A DNA stretch of 64,000 nucleotides from Rhodococcus_F sp040656415 (lineage in GTDB: Bacteria > Actinomycetota > Actinomycetes > Mycobacteriales > Mycobacteriaceae), in the NCBI RefSeq assembly GCF_040656415.1, contig NZ_JBFAMC010000001.1:1-64000 (forward strand), in the 5' to 3' direction. This document shows positions 19,194 through 28,156 of this stretch, one piece after another. Below the pieces are notes generated by a model. The model was not told the origin of the DNA, did not search any database, and saw only the letters and a program-made list of their open reading frames with translations. The position numbers and the translations under genes were made by a program. Position 1 is the first letter of the stretch, and every line of letters begins with the position of its first letter.

Positions 19194-20993
19194 GTGGACC
19201 AAACGACGCTGACACCTGGGGAACGTGTCGATCTGTGGTTGGCGAGCTTCGAGTCCGCCCTGGCCGACCGTGATATCGACCGCGTTGCGGCGATGTTCGC
19301 TGTCGACAGCTTCTGGCGTGACCTGGTGGCGTTCACCTGGAATATCACGACGGTCGAGGGCCGTGACGGAGTCACGGCGATGCTGCGGGCGCAGCTCGAC
19401 GCCGCCGATCCGTCGAATTTCCGCACCAGTGAGGTGCCGGAGAAAGCCGATGGCGTCACGTCCGCGTGGATCGAGTTCGAGACGGCGACCGGCCGGGGCA
19501 AGGGGCACCTGCGGCTGCGGGGTGACGAGGCGTGGACCCTGCTGACCACGATGGAGGAATTGAAGGGTCACGAGGAGCGTCGGGGGCCGCGTCGCGTCAA
19601 CGGTGTGGTGCACGGTCCGCGTGGCGATACGCAGACGTGGGCGGAAAGGCGCGCGATCGAGGAGCGGGAACTCGGCTACACCCGTCAGCCGTACGTGCTG
19701 GTGGTCGGCGGCGGCCAATCCGGAATCGCGCTGGGTTCGCGGCTGCGTCAGCTCGCTGTTCCGGCGCTGGTCGTCGACAAGCACGAACGGCCCGGGGATC
19801 AGTGGCGCAAACGCTACAAGTCGCTGTGTCTGCACGATCCGGTCTGGTACGACCACCTCCCGTACGTGCCCTTTCCCGAGAACTGGCCGGTGTTTTCGCC
19901 GAAGGACAAGATCGGCGACTGGCTCGAGATGTACACGAAGGTGATGGAGATTCCGTACTGGGGATCGACCACCTGCAGGTCGGCGAAGTTCGACGAGGAC
20001 ACCAAGGAGTGGACCGTCGTCCTCGATCGCTTCGGGCAGGACGTGGTGCTGCACCCGAAGCAGGTCGTGCTCGCAACCGGGGTGTCCGGCAAGCCCAACG
20101 TCCCGGACTTCCCCGGGCAGGATGTGTTCCGCGGCGAGCAGCATCATTCCAGTCAGCACCCAGGGGCCGACGCCTACGCAGGCAAGCGTGTCGTGGTGAT
20201 CGGCTCGAACAACTCGGCCCATGACATCTGTCAGGCATTACACCTCAACGGTGCCGACGTGACGATGGTGCAGCGCTCGTCCACGCATGTCGTGAAGTCG
20301 GAGACGCTGATGGATCTCGGATTCGGGGACCTGTATTCGGAGCGTGCGCTCGCGGCGGGGATCACGACGGAGAAGGCAGACCTCATATCCGCGTCACTGC
20401 CCTACAAGATCATGCCCGAATTCCAGATCCCGATCTACGAGAAGATCGCCGAGCGGGACAAGGACCTCTACGAGCGGCTCGAAAAGGTTGGATTCAAACT
20501 CGATTTCGGGGACGACGGGTCGGGGTTGGTTGTGGAGTTCCTGCGAAGCGGTTCCGGGCACTACATCGACGTCGGTGCGTCGGATCTGGTCGCGGACGGC
20601 AGCATCCGCCTCGCGTCGGGTCAGGTGGAGCGGTTGACCGAAGATGCTGTGGTGCTCGCAGACGGTACCGAGTTGCGGGCGGATCTGGTCGTCTACGCCA
20701 CCGGCTACGGCTCGATGAACGGCTGGGCGGCCGACCTGATGGGTCAGGACGTGGCCGACAAGGTCGGCAAGTGCTGGGGCCTCGGCTCCGACACCGCCAA
20801 GGATCCGGGTCCGTGGGAGGGTGAGCTGCGCAATATGTGGAAGCCGACCCAACAGGAAGCGCTGTGGTTCCACGGCGGGGGTTTGGGTATATCGCGGCAG
20901 TACTCCCTGTATCTCGCCCTGCAGCTGAAGGCCAGGTACGAGGGAATTCCGACCCCGGTCTACGGGTTGCCGGAGGTCCATCACCTCAGCTGA
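19194..20993 (+). CDS. SnoaL-like/flavin-containing monooxygenase fusion, copy 1 (start region frameshifted)
   Basis: About 599 residues. The N-terminal ~130 residues are an NTF2/SnoaL-like domain (VDLWLASFESALADRD, DSFWRDLVAFTWNITTVEG); the rest is a class B flavin monooxygenase with FAD motif VVGGGQSGIALG, the FxGxxxH signature FRGEQHHSSQH, NADPH motif VVVIGSNNSAHDIC and DLVVYATGYG. In copies 3 and 4 the gene starts ATGACGAAGTCAGT. Here the same ATG (19171) has lost one C near 19185 and reads into a TGA at 19210. The frame is open from GTG 19194, but the Shine-Dalgarno is about 29 nt away, so translation may be poor. A sequencing error is also possible. The substrate is unknown. Confidence 0.8.
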   Translation: MDQTTLTPGERVDLWLASFESALADRDIDRVAAMFAVDSFWRDLVAFTWNITTVEGRDGVTAMLRAQLDAADPSNFRTSEVPEKADGVTSAWIEFETATGRGKGHLRLRGDEAWTLLTTMEELKGHEERRGPRRVNGVVHGPRGDTQTWAERRAIEERELGYTRQPYVLVVGGGQSGIALGSRLRQLAVPALVVDKHERPGDQWRKRYKSLCLHDPVWYDHLPYVPFPENWPVFSPKDKIGDWLEMYTKVMEIPYWGSTTCRSAKFDEDTKEWTVVLDRFGQDVVLHPKQVVLATGVSGKPNVPDFPGQDVFRGEQHHSSQHPGADAYAGKRVVVIGSNNSAHDICQALHLNGADVTMVQRSSTHVVKSETLMDLGFGDLYSERALAAGITTEKADLISASLPYKIMPEFQIPIYEKIAERDKDLYERLEKVGFKLDFGDDGSGLVVEFLRSGSGHYIDVGASDLVADGSIRLASGQVERLTEDAVVLADGTELRADLVVYATGYGSMNGWAADLMGQDVADKVGKCWGLGSDTAKDPGPWEGELRNMWKPTQQEALWFHGGGLGISRQYSLYLALQLKARYEGIPTPVYGLPEVHHLS

Positions 20994-21110
20994 GGCAACT
21001 CGACCCTGCCTGTACCGCTGGTGGACGAGCGCTTCGCTGCCCTCTGCTGCGACATCTCTGCCGCGCCACAGGCGTCGTTACTCTGGGTTGCGGAGTGTGA
21101 GGAGCGATAC

Positions 21111-22943
21111 ATGGCGAAGCCAGTCCTGCCGCCTGCTGCCCCAACGATCTCGACGCCTCGGGAGCGCGTCGATTTGTGGTTGGCGAGCTTCGAGTCCGCA
21201 CTCTCCGACCGCGATATCGACCGCGTCGCGGCGATGTTCGCTGTCGACAGCTTCTGGCGTGACCTGGTGGCGTTCACCTGGAATATCACGACGGTCGAGG
21301 GCCGCGGCGGAGTCGCGGCGATGCTTCGGGCGCAGCTCGACGCCACCGGTCCGTCGAATTTCCGCACCACCGAGGTGCTCGAGGAAGAGGTGCCGGAACG
21401 CGATGGCGTCACATCGGCGTTGATCGAGTTCGAGACGGCGACCGGCCGAGGCAAGGGACACTTGCGGCTCGAGGGTGAGCAGGCGTGGACGCTGCTGACC
21501 ACGATGGAGGAGCTCAAGGGCCACGAAGAGCGACGGGGGCCGACTCGCGTCAACGGTGCGGTGCACGGTTCCGGCGGGGACACCCGGAGCTGGGCGGAAA
21601 GGCGCGAGATCGAGGAGCGGGAGCTCGGTTACACCCGTCAGCCGTATGTGCTGGTGATCGGCGGTTCCCAGGGTGGGATAACGCTGGGCGCGCGACTGCG
21701 TCAGCTCGGCGTTCCGGCGCTGGTCGTCGACAGGCATGAACGGCCGGGTGATCAGTGGCGTAACCGGTACAAGTCGCTGTGCCTTTACGATCCGGTCTGG
21801 TTCAGCCAGCTCCCGTATCTACCGTTTCCCGACAATTGGCCGGTGTTCTCGCCGAAGGACAAGCTCGGAGACTGGCTCGAGATGTACACGAGGGTGATGG
21901 AGATTCCCTACTGGGCCTCCACCACCTGTGCGTCGGCCAAATTCGACGAGGACACGAAGGAGTGGACCGTTGTCCTCGACCGTGCCGGGCAGTGCGTGGT
22001 GCTGCACCCGAAGCAGGTTGTGCTCGCGACCGGGGTGCACGGCAGGTCCCATGTTCCGGCCTTCCTCGGCCGGGACGTGTTCCGTGGTGAGCAGCATCAT
22101 TCCAGTCAGCATCCGGGGCCCGACGCATACGCGGGCAAGCGTGTCGTGGTGATCGGCTCGAACAGCTCGGGCCATGACATCTGCCAGGCGTTGTACGAGA
22201 ACGGCGCGGAAGTGACGATGGTGCAGCGTTCGTCTACACACGTCGTCAAGTCGGAAACGCTGAGGGACCTTATAGCAGGACTGTATTCGGAGGATGCGCT
22301 CGCGGCGGGTATGACCACGGAGAAGGCCGATCTCATTTCCGCGGCGGTGCCCTACAAGGTCATGTCCGAGTTCCAGATCCCGATCTACGAGAAGGTTGCC
22401 GAGCGGGACAAGGACCTCTACGACCGGCTGGAAAAGGTGGGATTCAAGCTGGACTTCGGGGACGACGGGTCGGGGCTCTCCATGAAGTTCCTGCGCCGCG
22501 GATCTGGTTTCTACGTCGACTTCGGTGCGTCGGATCTGGTCGCCGACGGCAGCATCCGCCTCGCGTCGGGACAGGTGGAGCGGCTGACCGAAGATGCCGT
22601 GGTGCTCGCCGACGGCACCGAGTTGCGGGCGGATCTGGTCGTCTACGCCACCGGTTACGGTTCGATGAGCGGTTCGGTGGCCGACCTGATGGGTCAGGAC
22701 GTGGCCGACAAGGTCGGAAGGTGTTGGGGTCTCGGCTCCGATACCGCCAAGGATCCGGGTCCGTGGGAGGGCGAGCTGCGCAATATGTGGAAGCCCACCC
22801 GGCAGGAAGGGCTGTGGTTCCAGGGAGGAGGTCTGTCGCAGGCGCGGCAGTACTCCCTGTATCTCGCTCTGCAGTTGAAGGCCAGGTATGAGGGCATCGC
22901 GACCCCGGTCTACGGGTTGGCGGAGGTCCATCACCTCAGCTGA
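21111..22943 (+). CDS. SnoaL-like/flavin-containing monooxygenase fusion, copy 2
   Basis: 610 residues, same architecture as its neighbours. ATG 21111 is preceded by GAGGAGC about 6 nt upstream within the conserved leader; an in-frame start 90 nt upstream would read through the leader. This copy differs at key sites: the FAD motif reads VIGGSQGGITLG (middle Gly of GxGxxG replaced by Ser) and the NADPH motif reads GSNSSGHDIC rather than GSNNSAHDIC. It also carries a small insert (EVLEEEVPERD) in the SnoaL-like domain. It may have changed cofactor affinity or specialised. The FxGxxxH signature (FRGEQHHSSQH) is intact. Confidence 0.88.
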   Translation: MAKPVLPPAAPTISTPRERVDLWLASFESALSDRDIDRVAAMFAVDSFWRDLVAFTWNITTVEGRGGVAAMLRAQLDATGPSNFRTTEVLEEEVPERDGVTSALIEFETATGRGKGHLRLEGEQAWTLLTTMEELKGHEERRGPTRVNGAVHGSGGDTRSWAERREIEERELGYTRQPYVLVIGGSQGGITLGARLRQLGVPALVVDRHERPGDQWRNRYKSLCLYDPVWFSQLPYLPFPDNWPVFSPKDKLGDWLEMYTRVMEIPYWASTTCASAKFDEDTKEWTVVLDRAGQCVVLHPKQVVLATGVHGRSHVPAFLGRDVFRGEQHHSSQHPGPDAYAGKRVVVIGSNSSGHDICQALYENGAEVTMVQRSSTHVVKSETLRDLIAGLYSEDALAAGMTTEKADLISAAVPYKVMSEFQIPIYEKVAERDKDLYDRLEKVGFKLDFGDDGSGLSMKFLRRGSGFYVDFGASDLVADGSIRLASGQVERLTEDAVVLADGTELRADLVVYATGYGSMSGSVADLMGQDVADKVGRCWGLGSDTAKDPGPWEGELRNMWKPTRQEGLWFQGGGLSQARQYSLYLALQLKARYEGIATPVYGLAEVHHLS

Positions 22944-23057
22944 TACGGCTCGACCCTGTCTGTACCGCGGTCGGACGAGCGCTTTGCTGCCTTGCTGTGA
23001 CATCTCCGGACGCCACGAGCGCCGCTACTCTGGGTTGCGGAATGTGAGGAGCAACAC

Positions 23058-24881
23058 ATGACGAAGTCAGTCCTGCCGCCTGCTGCCCCAACGATCTCGA
23101 CGCCTCGGGAACGCGTCGATCTGTGGTTGGCGAGCTTCGAGTCCGCCCTGGCCGACCGCGATTTCGACCGCGTCGCGGCAATGTTCGCTGTCGACAGCTT
23201 CTGGCGTGACCTGGTGGCGTTCACCTGGAATATCACGACGGTCGAGGGCCGTGACGGAGTCACGGCGATGCTGCGGGCGCAGCTCGACGCCGCCGATCCG
23301 TCGAATTTCCGCACCAGTGAGGTGCCGGAGAAAGCCGATGGCGTCACGTCCGCGTGGATCGAGTTCGAGACGGCGACCGGCCGGGGCAAGGGGCACTTGC
23401 GGCTGCGGGGTGACGAGGCGTGGACCCTGCTGACCACGATGGAGGAATTGAAGGGTCACGAGGAGCGTCGGGGGCCGCGTCGCGTCAATGGTGTGGTGCA
23501 CGGTCCGCGTGGCGATACGCAGACGTGGGCGGAAAGGCGCGCGATCGAGGAGCGGGAACTCGGCTGCACCCGTCAGCCGTACGTGCTGGTGGTCGGCGGC
23601 GGCCAATCCGGAATCGCGCTGGGTTCGCGGCTGCGTCAGCTCGCTGTTCCGGCGCTGGTCGTCGACAAGCACGAACGGCCCGGGGATCAGTGGCGCAAAC
23701 GCTACAAGTCGCTGTGTCTGCACGATCCGGTCTGGTACGACCACCTCCCGTACGTGCCCTTTCCCGAGAACTGGCCGGTGTTTTCGCCGAAGGACAAGAT
23801 CGGCGACTGGCTCGAGATGTACACGAAGGTGATGGAGATTCCGTACTGGGGATCGACCACCTGCAGGTCGGCGAAGTTCGACGAGGACACCAAGGAGTGG
23901 ACCGTCGTCCTCGACCGCTTCGGGCAGGACGTGGTGCTGCACCCGAAGCAGGTCGTGCTCGCGACCGGGGTGTCCGGCAAGCCCAACGTCCCGGACTTCC
24001 CCGGGCGGGATGTGTTCCGCGGCGAGCAGCATCATTCGAGTCAGCACGCGGGGGCCGACGCCTACGCGGGCAAGCGTGTCGTGGTGATCGGCTCGAACAA
24101 CTCGGCGCATGACATCTGTCAGGCATTACACCTCAACGGTGCCGATGTGACGATGGTGCAGCGTTCGTCCACGCATGTCGTCAAGTCGGAAACACTGATG
24201 GACCTCGGACTCGGGGACCTGTATTCGGAGCGTGCGCTCGCGGCGGGGATTACGACGGAGAAGGCGGACTTCATATCCGCGTCACTGCCGTACAAGATCA
24301 TGCACGAGTTCCAGATCCCGATCTACCAGGAGGTCGCCGAGCGGGACAAGGACCTGTACGACCGGCTCGAAAAGGTGGGATTCAAACTCGATTTCGGGGA
24401 CGACGAGTCGGGGCTCTCCATGAAGTTCCTGCGCCGCGGATCCGGTTACTACATCGACGTCGGTGCGTCGGATCTGGTCGCGGACGGCAGCATCCACCTC
24501 GCGTCGGGGCAGGTGGAGCGGTTGACCGAAGATGCTGTGGTGCTCGCAGACGGTACCGAGTTGCCGGCCGATCTGGTCGTCTACGCCACCGGCTACGGCT
24601 CGATGAACGGCTGGGCGGCCGACCTGATGGGTCAGGACGTGGCCGACAAGGTCGGCAAGTGCTGGGGTCTTGGCTCCGACACCGCCAAGGATCCGGGTCC
24701 GTGGGAGGGCGAGCTGCGCAACATGTGGAAGCCCACCCAACAGGAAGCACTGTGGTTCCAAGGCGGAAACCTGGCTCAGGCGCGGCAGTACTCCCTGTAT
24801 CTCGCCCTGCAGTTGAAGGCCAGGTACGAGGGAATCGGAACCCCCGTTTACGGGTTGCCGGAGGTCCATCACCTCAGCTGA
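23058..24881 (+). CDS. SnoaL-like/flavin-containing monooxygenase fusion, copy 3 (mosaic)
   Basis: 607 residues with an intact ATG, leader and ribosome-binding site. The first ~17 residues (LPPAAPTISTPRERVD) follow copy 2; the next ~390 residues are almost identical to copy 1 (shared EVPEKADGVTSAW, GPRGDTQTWAERRAIEE, WGSTTCRSAKF). From about residue 425 (IPIYQEVAERDKDLYDRL, DESGLSMKFLRRGSGYY) it follows copies 2 and 4. This pattern indicates recombination or gene conversion within the array. FAD (GGGQSG) and NADPH (GSNNSAHD) motifs are intact. Probably a functional monooxygenase; substrate unknown. Confidence 0.9.
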   Translation: MTKSVLPPAAPTISTPRERVDLWLASFESALADRDFDRVAAMFAVDSFWRDLVAFTWNITTVEGRDGVTAMLRAQLDAADPSNFRTSEVPEKADGVTSAWIEFETATGRGKGHLRLRGDEAWTLLTTMEELKGHEERRGPRRVNGVVHGPRGDTQTWAERRAIEERELGCTRQPYVLVVGGGQSGIALGSRLRQLAVPALVVDKHERPGDQWRKRYKSLCLHDPVWYDHLPYVPFPENWPVFSPKDKIGDWLEMYTKVMEIPYWGSTTCRSAKFDEDTKEWTVVLDRFGQDVVLHPKQVVLATGVSGKPNVPDFPGRDVFRGEQHHSSQHAGADAYAGKRVVVIGSNNSAHDICQALHLNGADVTMVQRSSTHVVKSETLMDLGLGDLYSERALAAGITTEKADFISASLPYKIMHEFQIPIYQEVAERDKDLYDRLEKVGFKLDFGDDESGLSMKFLRRGSGYYIDVGASDLVADGSIHLASGQVERLTEDAVVLADGTELPADLVVYATGYGSMNGWAADLMGQDVADKVGKCWGLGSDTAKDPGPWEGELRNMWKPTQQEALWFQGGNLAQARQYSLYLALQLKARYEGIGTPVYGLPEVHHLS

Positions 24882-24902
24882 GACGGAAGGAAGGACCGGC
24901 AC

Positions 24903-26705
24903 ATGACGAAGTCAGTGCTTCCGCCGGCGGACCAAACGACATTGACACCTGGGGAACGCGTCGATTTGTGGTTGGCGAGTTTCGAGTCCGCCCTCTCCGA
25001 CCGCGACATCGCCCGTGTTGCAGGGATGTTCGCTGTCGACAGTTTCTGGCGTGACCTGGTGGCGTTCACCTGGAACATCGCCACGGTCGAGGGCCGCGAC
25101 GGTGTCACCGCGATGCTTCGGGCGCGGCTCGACGACACCGATCCGTCGAATTTCCGCACCAGTGAGGTGCCGGAGGAAGCTGATGGCGTCACGTCCGCGT
25201 GGATCGAGTTCGAGACGGCGATCGGCCGGGGCAAGGGGTACTTGCGGCTTAGGGGTGACGAGGCGTGGACCCTGCTGACCACGATGGAGGAATTGAAGGG
25301 CTACGAAGAGCCGCGGGGCGACAGACGAGTCAACGGTGCGGTGCATGAGGCGGAAGAGCGCGACGAGATCGAAAAGCGGGAACTCGGCTACACCCGCCAG
25401 CCGTACGTGTTGGTGGTCGGCGGCGGCCAGAGCGGTATCGCGCTGGGTGCGCGACTGCGTCAGCTCACGGTTCCGGCGCTTGTCGTCGACAAGCACAGAC
25501 GGCCCGGTGATCAGTGGCGCAACCGGTACAAGTCGCTGTGCCTGCACGATCCGGTCTGGTTCGATCACCTTCCGTACCTGCCGTTTCCCGACAATTGGCC
25601 GGTGTTCTCGCCGAAGGACAAGATCGCTGACTGGCTCGAGATGTACACGAAGGTGATGGAGATCCCGTACTGGGCCTCCACCATTTGTACGTCGGCGAAG
25701 TTCGACGAGGACACCAAGGAGTGGACCGTCGTCCTCGACCACGCCGGTCAGGACGTGGTGCTGCACCCGAAGCATGTCGTGCTCGCGACCGGATTGCACG
25801 GTAAGCCCCATGTGCCGGACTTCCCCGGCCGGGACGTGTTCCGCGGCGAACAGCATCATTCGAGCCAACATCCCGGGCCCGACGCCTACGTCGGCAAACG
25901 TGTCGTGGTGATCGGCTCGAACAACTCGGCCCATGACATCTGCCAGGCGTTGTATGAGAACGGCGCCGACGTGACGATGGTCCAGCGTTCGTCCACGCAT
26001 GTCGTCAGGTGGGAAACGTTGATGGACCTCATGTTCGGAGACCTGTATTCGGAGCGTGCGCTCGCGGCGGGCATCACAACGGAGAAGGCCGACCTCACAC
26101 TTGCGTCATTGCCCTTCAAGATCCTGTCCGAGTTCCAGATCCCGATCTACCAGGAGGTCGCCGAGCGGGACAGGGATCTTTACGATCGACTCGAAAGAGC
26201 CGGATTCAAGTTCGATTTCGGGGACGACGAGTCGGGACTCGCCATGAAGTTCCTGCGCCGCGGTTCCGGTTACCACATCGACTTCGGTGCGTCCGATCTG
26301 GTCGCCGACGGCAGCATCCGCCTCGCGTCGGGTCAGGTGGAACGGCTGACCGAAGACGCCGTGGTGCTCGCCGACGGCACCGAGTTGCCTGCCGACCTGG
26401 TCGTCTACGCCACCGGCTACGGCCCGATGACTGGCTGGGTGGCGGAGCTGATGGGTCAGGAAGTGGCCGACAAGGTAGGCAAGTGTTGGGGTCTCGGTTC
26501 CGACACCGCCAAGGATCCGGGTCCGTGGGAGGGCGAGTTACGCAATATGTGGAAGCCCACCCGGCAGGAAGCACTGTGGTTCCAGGGCGGAAGTCTGTCT
26601 CAGGCGCGGCAGTACTCGCTGTATCTCGCTCTGCAGTTGAAGGCTAGGTATGAGGGCATCGCAACCCCGATCTACGGGTTGCCGGAGGTCCATCACCTCG
26701 GCTGA
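24903..26705 (+). CDS. SnoaL-like/flavin-containing monooxygenase fusion, copy 4
   Basis: 600 residues. The start ATG 24903 follows a GGAAGGAAGGA tract only 21 bp after the stop of copy 3, so these two are almost certainly co-transcribed. The N-terminal segment (DQTTLTPGERVDLW) matches copy 1, and the interdomain linker is about 8 residues shorter (VNGAVHEAEERDEIEKRE). FAD motif VVGGGQSGIALG, FRGEQHHSSQH and GSNNSAHDIC are intact. Class B flavin monooxygenases insert oxygen into N, S or carbonyl carbon (Baeyer-Villiger); which applies here cannot be told. Confidence 0.9.
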   Translation: MTKSVLPPADQTTLTPGERVDLWLASFESALSDRDIARVAGMFAVDSFWRDLVAFTWNIATVEGRDGVTAMLRARLDDTDPSNFRTSEVPEEADGVTSAWIEFETAIGRGKGYLRLRGDEAWTLLTTMEELKGYEEPRGDRRVNGAVHEAEERDEIEKRELGYTRQPYVLVVGGGQSGIALGARLRQLTVPALVVDKHRRPGDQWRNRYKSLCLHDPVWFDHLPYLPFPDNWPVFSPKDKIADWLEMYTKVMEIPYWASTICTSAKFDEDTKEWTVVLDHAGQDVVLHPKHVVLATGLHGKPHVPDFPGRDVFRGEQHHSSQHPGPDAYVGKRVVVIGSNNSAHDICQALYENGADVTMVQRSSTHVVRWETLMDLMFGDLYSERALAAGITTEKADLTLASLPFKILSEFQIPIYQEVAERDRDLYDRLERAGFKFDFGDDESGLAMKFLRRGSGYHIDFGASDLVADGSIRLASGQVERLTEDAVVLADGTELPADLVVYATGYGPMTGWVAELMGQEVADKVGKCWGLGSDTAKDPGPWEGELRNMWKPTRQEALWFQGGSLSQARQYSLYLALQLKARYEGIATPIYGLPEVHHLG

Positions 26706-26957
26706 GACGGCTCGACCCTGCCTGTATCTGGCTTTTACCTGCACCGATAGTGGGGCGGTGATCCACGGGGGTGGGCGGGGTCGGCAGTACGTCAGCTGAC
26801 ACCAACACCGAAAGCCCCCGTGCGGAATTCGGCGAGTCGTGGGCTCGAAATCAGTATTTGGTTGTTAGCCTCCGATGGGTTGGTGATCGGAAACTGATTG
26901 CGGGCCAGTGCCACTGCCAGGTTGATCCGTTTTGTTCTGCTGAGGCAGGAGAGAAAT

Positions 26958-28049
26958 GTGACTCACCACAGTAGTTTCCGCCGGTATCCTACGTTTCGGG
27001 CAGGCCTGCGGCGTCTGGTTTTAGGGTTGATGGCTGTCGCCCTGATGGTGCTGGGTATGGCCGGTGTGGGGGCGGGTGCCGCGGCGGCGGACACCGTCAT
27101 CGCCACAGTCCCGGTCGGGTCCCGCCCGATTGGTGTGGCGGTCACCCCGAATGGGGCCTTCGTCTACGTCGTCAACAATGGTGGCAATTCGGTGGATGTG
27201 ATAGACACCGCCACCAACATGGTGGTCACCACCGTCCCGGTCGGGTTCAACCCGTCGGGGGTGGCGGTGACCCCGGACGGGGCCTTCGCCTACGTCACCA
27301 ACACCTTCCCTAGCAACAATGTGTCTGTGATCGACACCGCCACCAACATGGTGGTCACCACCGTCCCGGTCGGGAACTTCCCGCGCGCGGTGGCGATCAC
27401 CCCGGACGGGGCCTTCGCCTACGTCACCAACGGTGGCGGCGGCAATGTGTCGGTGATCGACACCGGCACGAACATGGTGATTGCCACCGTCCCGGTCGGG
27501 TTCGGTCCGTCCGGGGTGGCGGTCACCCCGGACGGGGCCTTCGCCTACGTCACCAACGGTCCTTCCAGCACTGTGTCGGTGATCGACACCGGCACGAACA
27601 TGGTGGTTGCCACCGTCCCGGTCGGGGCGGGCCCGCAGGGTGTGGCGATCACCCCTGACGGGGCCTTCGTCTACGTCACCAACTTCGGTGCCAACTCGGT
27701 GGATGTGATCGACACCGCCACCAACATGGTGGTCACCACCTTCCCGGTCGGGAACTTCCCGGAGGCGGTAGCGATCACCCCGGACGGACTCCGCGCTTAC
27801 GTCGTCAACAGTGGTGCCGGCACGGTGGATGTGATCGACACCGGAAGCAACACGGTGATCGAGACCGTCACGGTCGGGACGGACCCGGAGGATGTGGCGA
27901 TCACCCCGGACGGGGCCTTCGTCTACGTCACCAACAACGACGACAACACGGTGTCGGTGATCGCCGTCGAGACGTGCCTCGGCTCGTTGTGTATCGACTT
28001 CGGCTCGCTCACCGGCAGTGGCTCGGGGGCGGGCAGCGTGGTCAGCTGA
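26958..28049 (+). CDS. Secreted YVTN-family seven-repeat beta-propeller protein
   Basis: 363 residues: a signal peptide (RRLVLGLMAVALMVLGMAG, cleavage near AAA-ADT), then seven repeats of about 42 residues. Each has the form DT-x-TNMVVTTVPVG, GVAVTPDGAFAYVTN and VSVI, and a short tail holds two Cys (ETCLGSLCIDF). Seven repeats would close one propeller. The GTG at 26958 has AGGAGA 5-6 nt upstream; an in-frame start 60 nt earlier lacks a site. Such proteins are surface or secreted scaffolds of mostly unknown ligand. The coding DNA is itself a 126-bp-period repeat, so copy-number change is possible. Confidence 0.86.
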   Translation: MTHHSSFRRYPTFRAGLRRLVLGLMAVALMVLGMAGVGAGAAAADTVIATVPVGSRPIGVAVTPNGAFVYVVNNGGNSVDVIDTATNMVVTTVPVGFNPSGVAVTPDGAFAYVTNTFPSNNVSVIDTATNMVVTTVPVGNFPRAVAITPDGAFAYVTNGGGGNVSVIDTGTNMVIATVPVGFGPSGVAVTPDGAFAYVTNGPSSTVSVIDTGTNMVVATVPVGAGPQGVAITPDGAFVYVTNFGANSVDVIDTATNMVVTTFPVGNFPEAVAITPDGLRAYVVNSGAGTVDVIDTGSNTVIETVTVGTDPEDVAITPDGAFVYVTNNDDNTVSVIAVETCLGSLCIDFGSLTGSGSGAGSVVS

Positions 28050-28156
28050 CATCCCCACCGTTTCGACTGGATGTCTCCGCCCCCTGACTGTGAGCGTGGT
28101 GGCGTCATCCGATCACCACCCGCCAATACGAGCGGCTGACGTCTGGGCGACGAAGA

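Larger units (their letters stand above)
19137..26705 (+). repeat. Tandem array of four SnoaL-FMO gene copies with conserved leaders
   Basis: Four copies of one gene in direct orientation. Copies 1-3 are each preceded by the same 34-bp leader (19137-19170, 21077-21110, 23024-23057) beginning G(C/T)TACTCTGGGTTGCGGA and containing a GAGGAGC ribosome-binding site. The segment after each stop (ctcgaccctg...ctgta) recurs after copies 1, 2 and 4, so the duplication unit included flanking DNA. The spacer between copies 3 and 4 is only 21 bp and lacks the leader. Confidence 0.9.

Noticed and set aside
18888..20222. Long minus-strand frames under the FMO copies
   Set aside because: They recur under every FMO copy because the copies are homologous, and they lack any recognisable motif.
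19137..26705. FMO array as a transposon or integron
   Set aside because: No transposase, integrase or terminal inverted repeats; the repeated units are the genes and their own flanks.
26958..28049. CRISPR-like direct repeats
   Set aside because: The periodicity is 126 bp and in frame, encoding protein propeller blades; there are no spacers.
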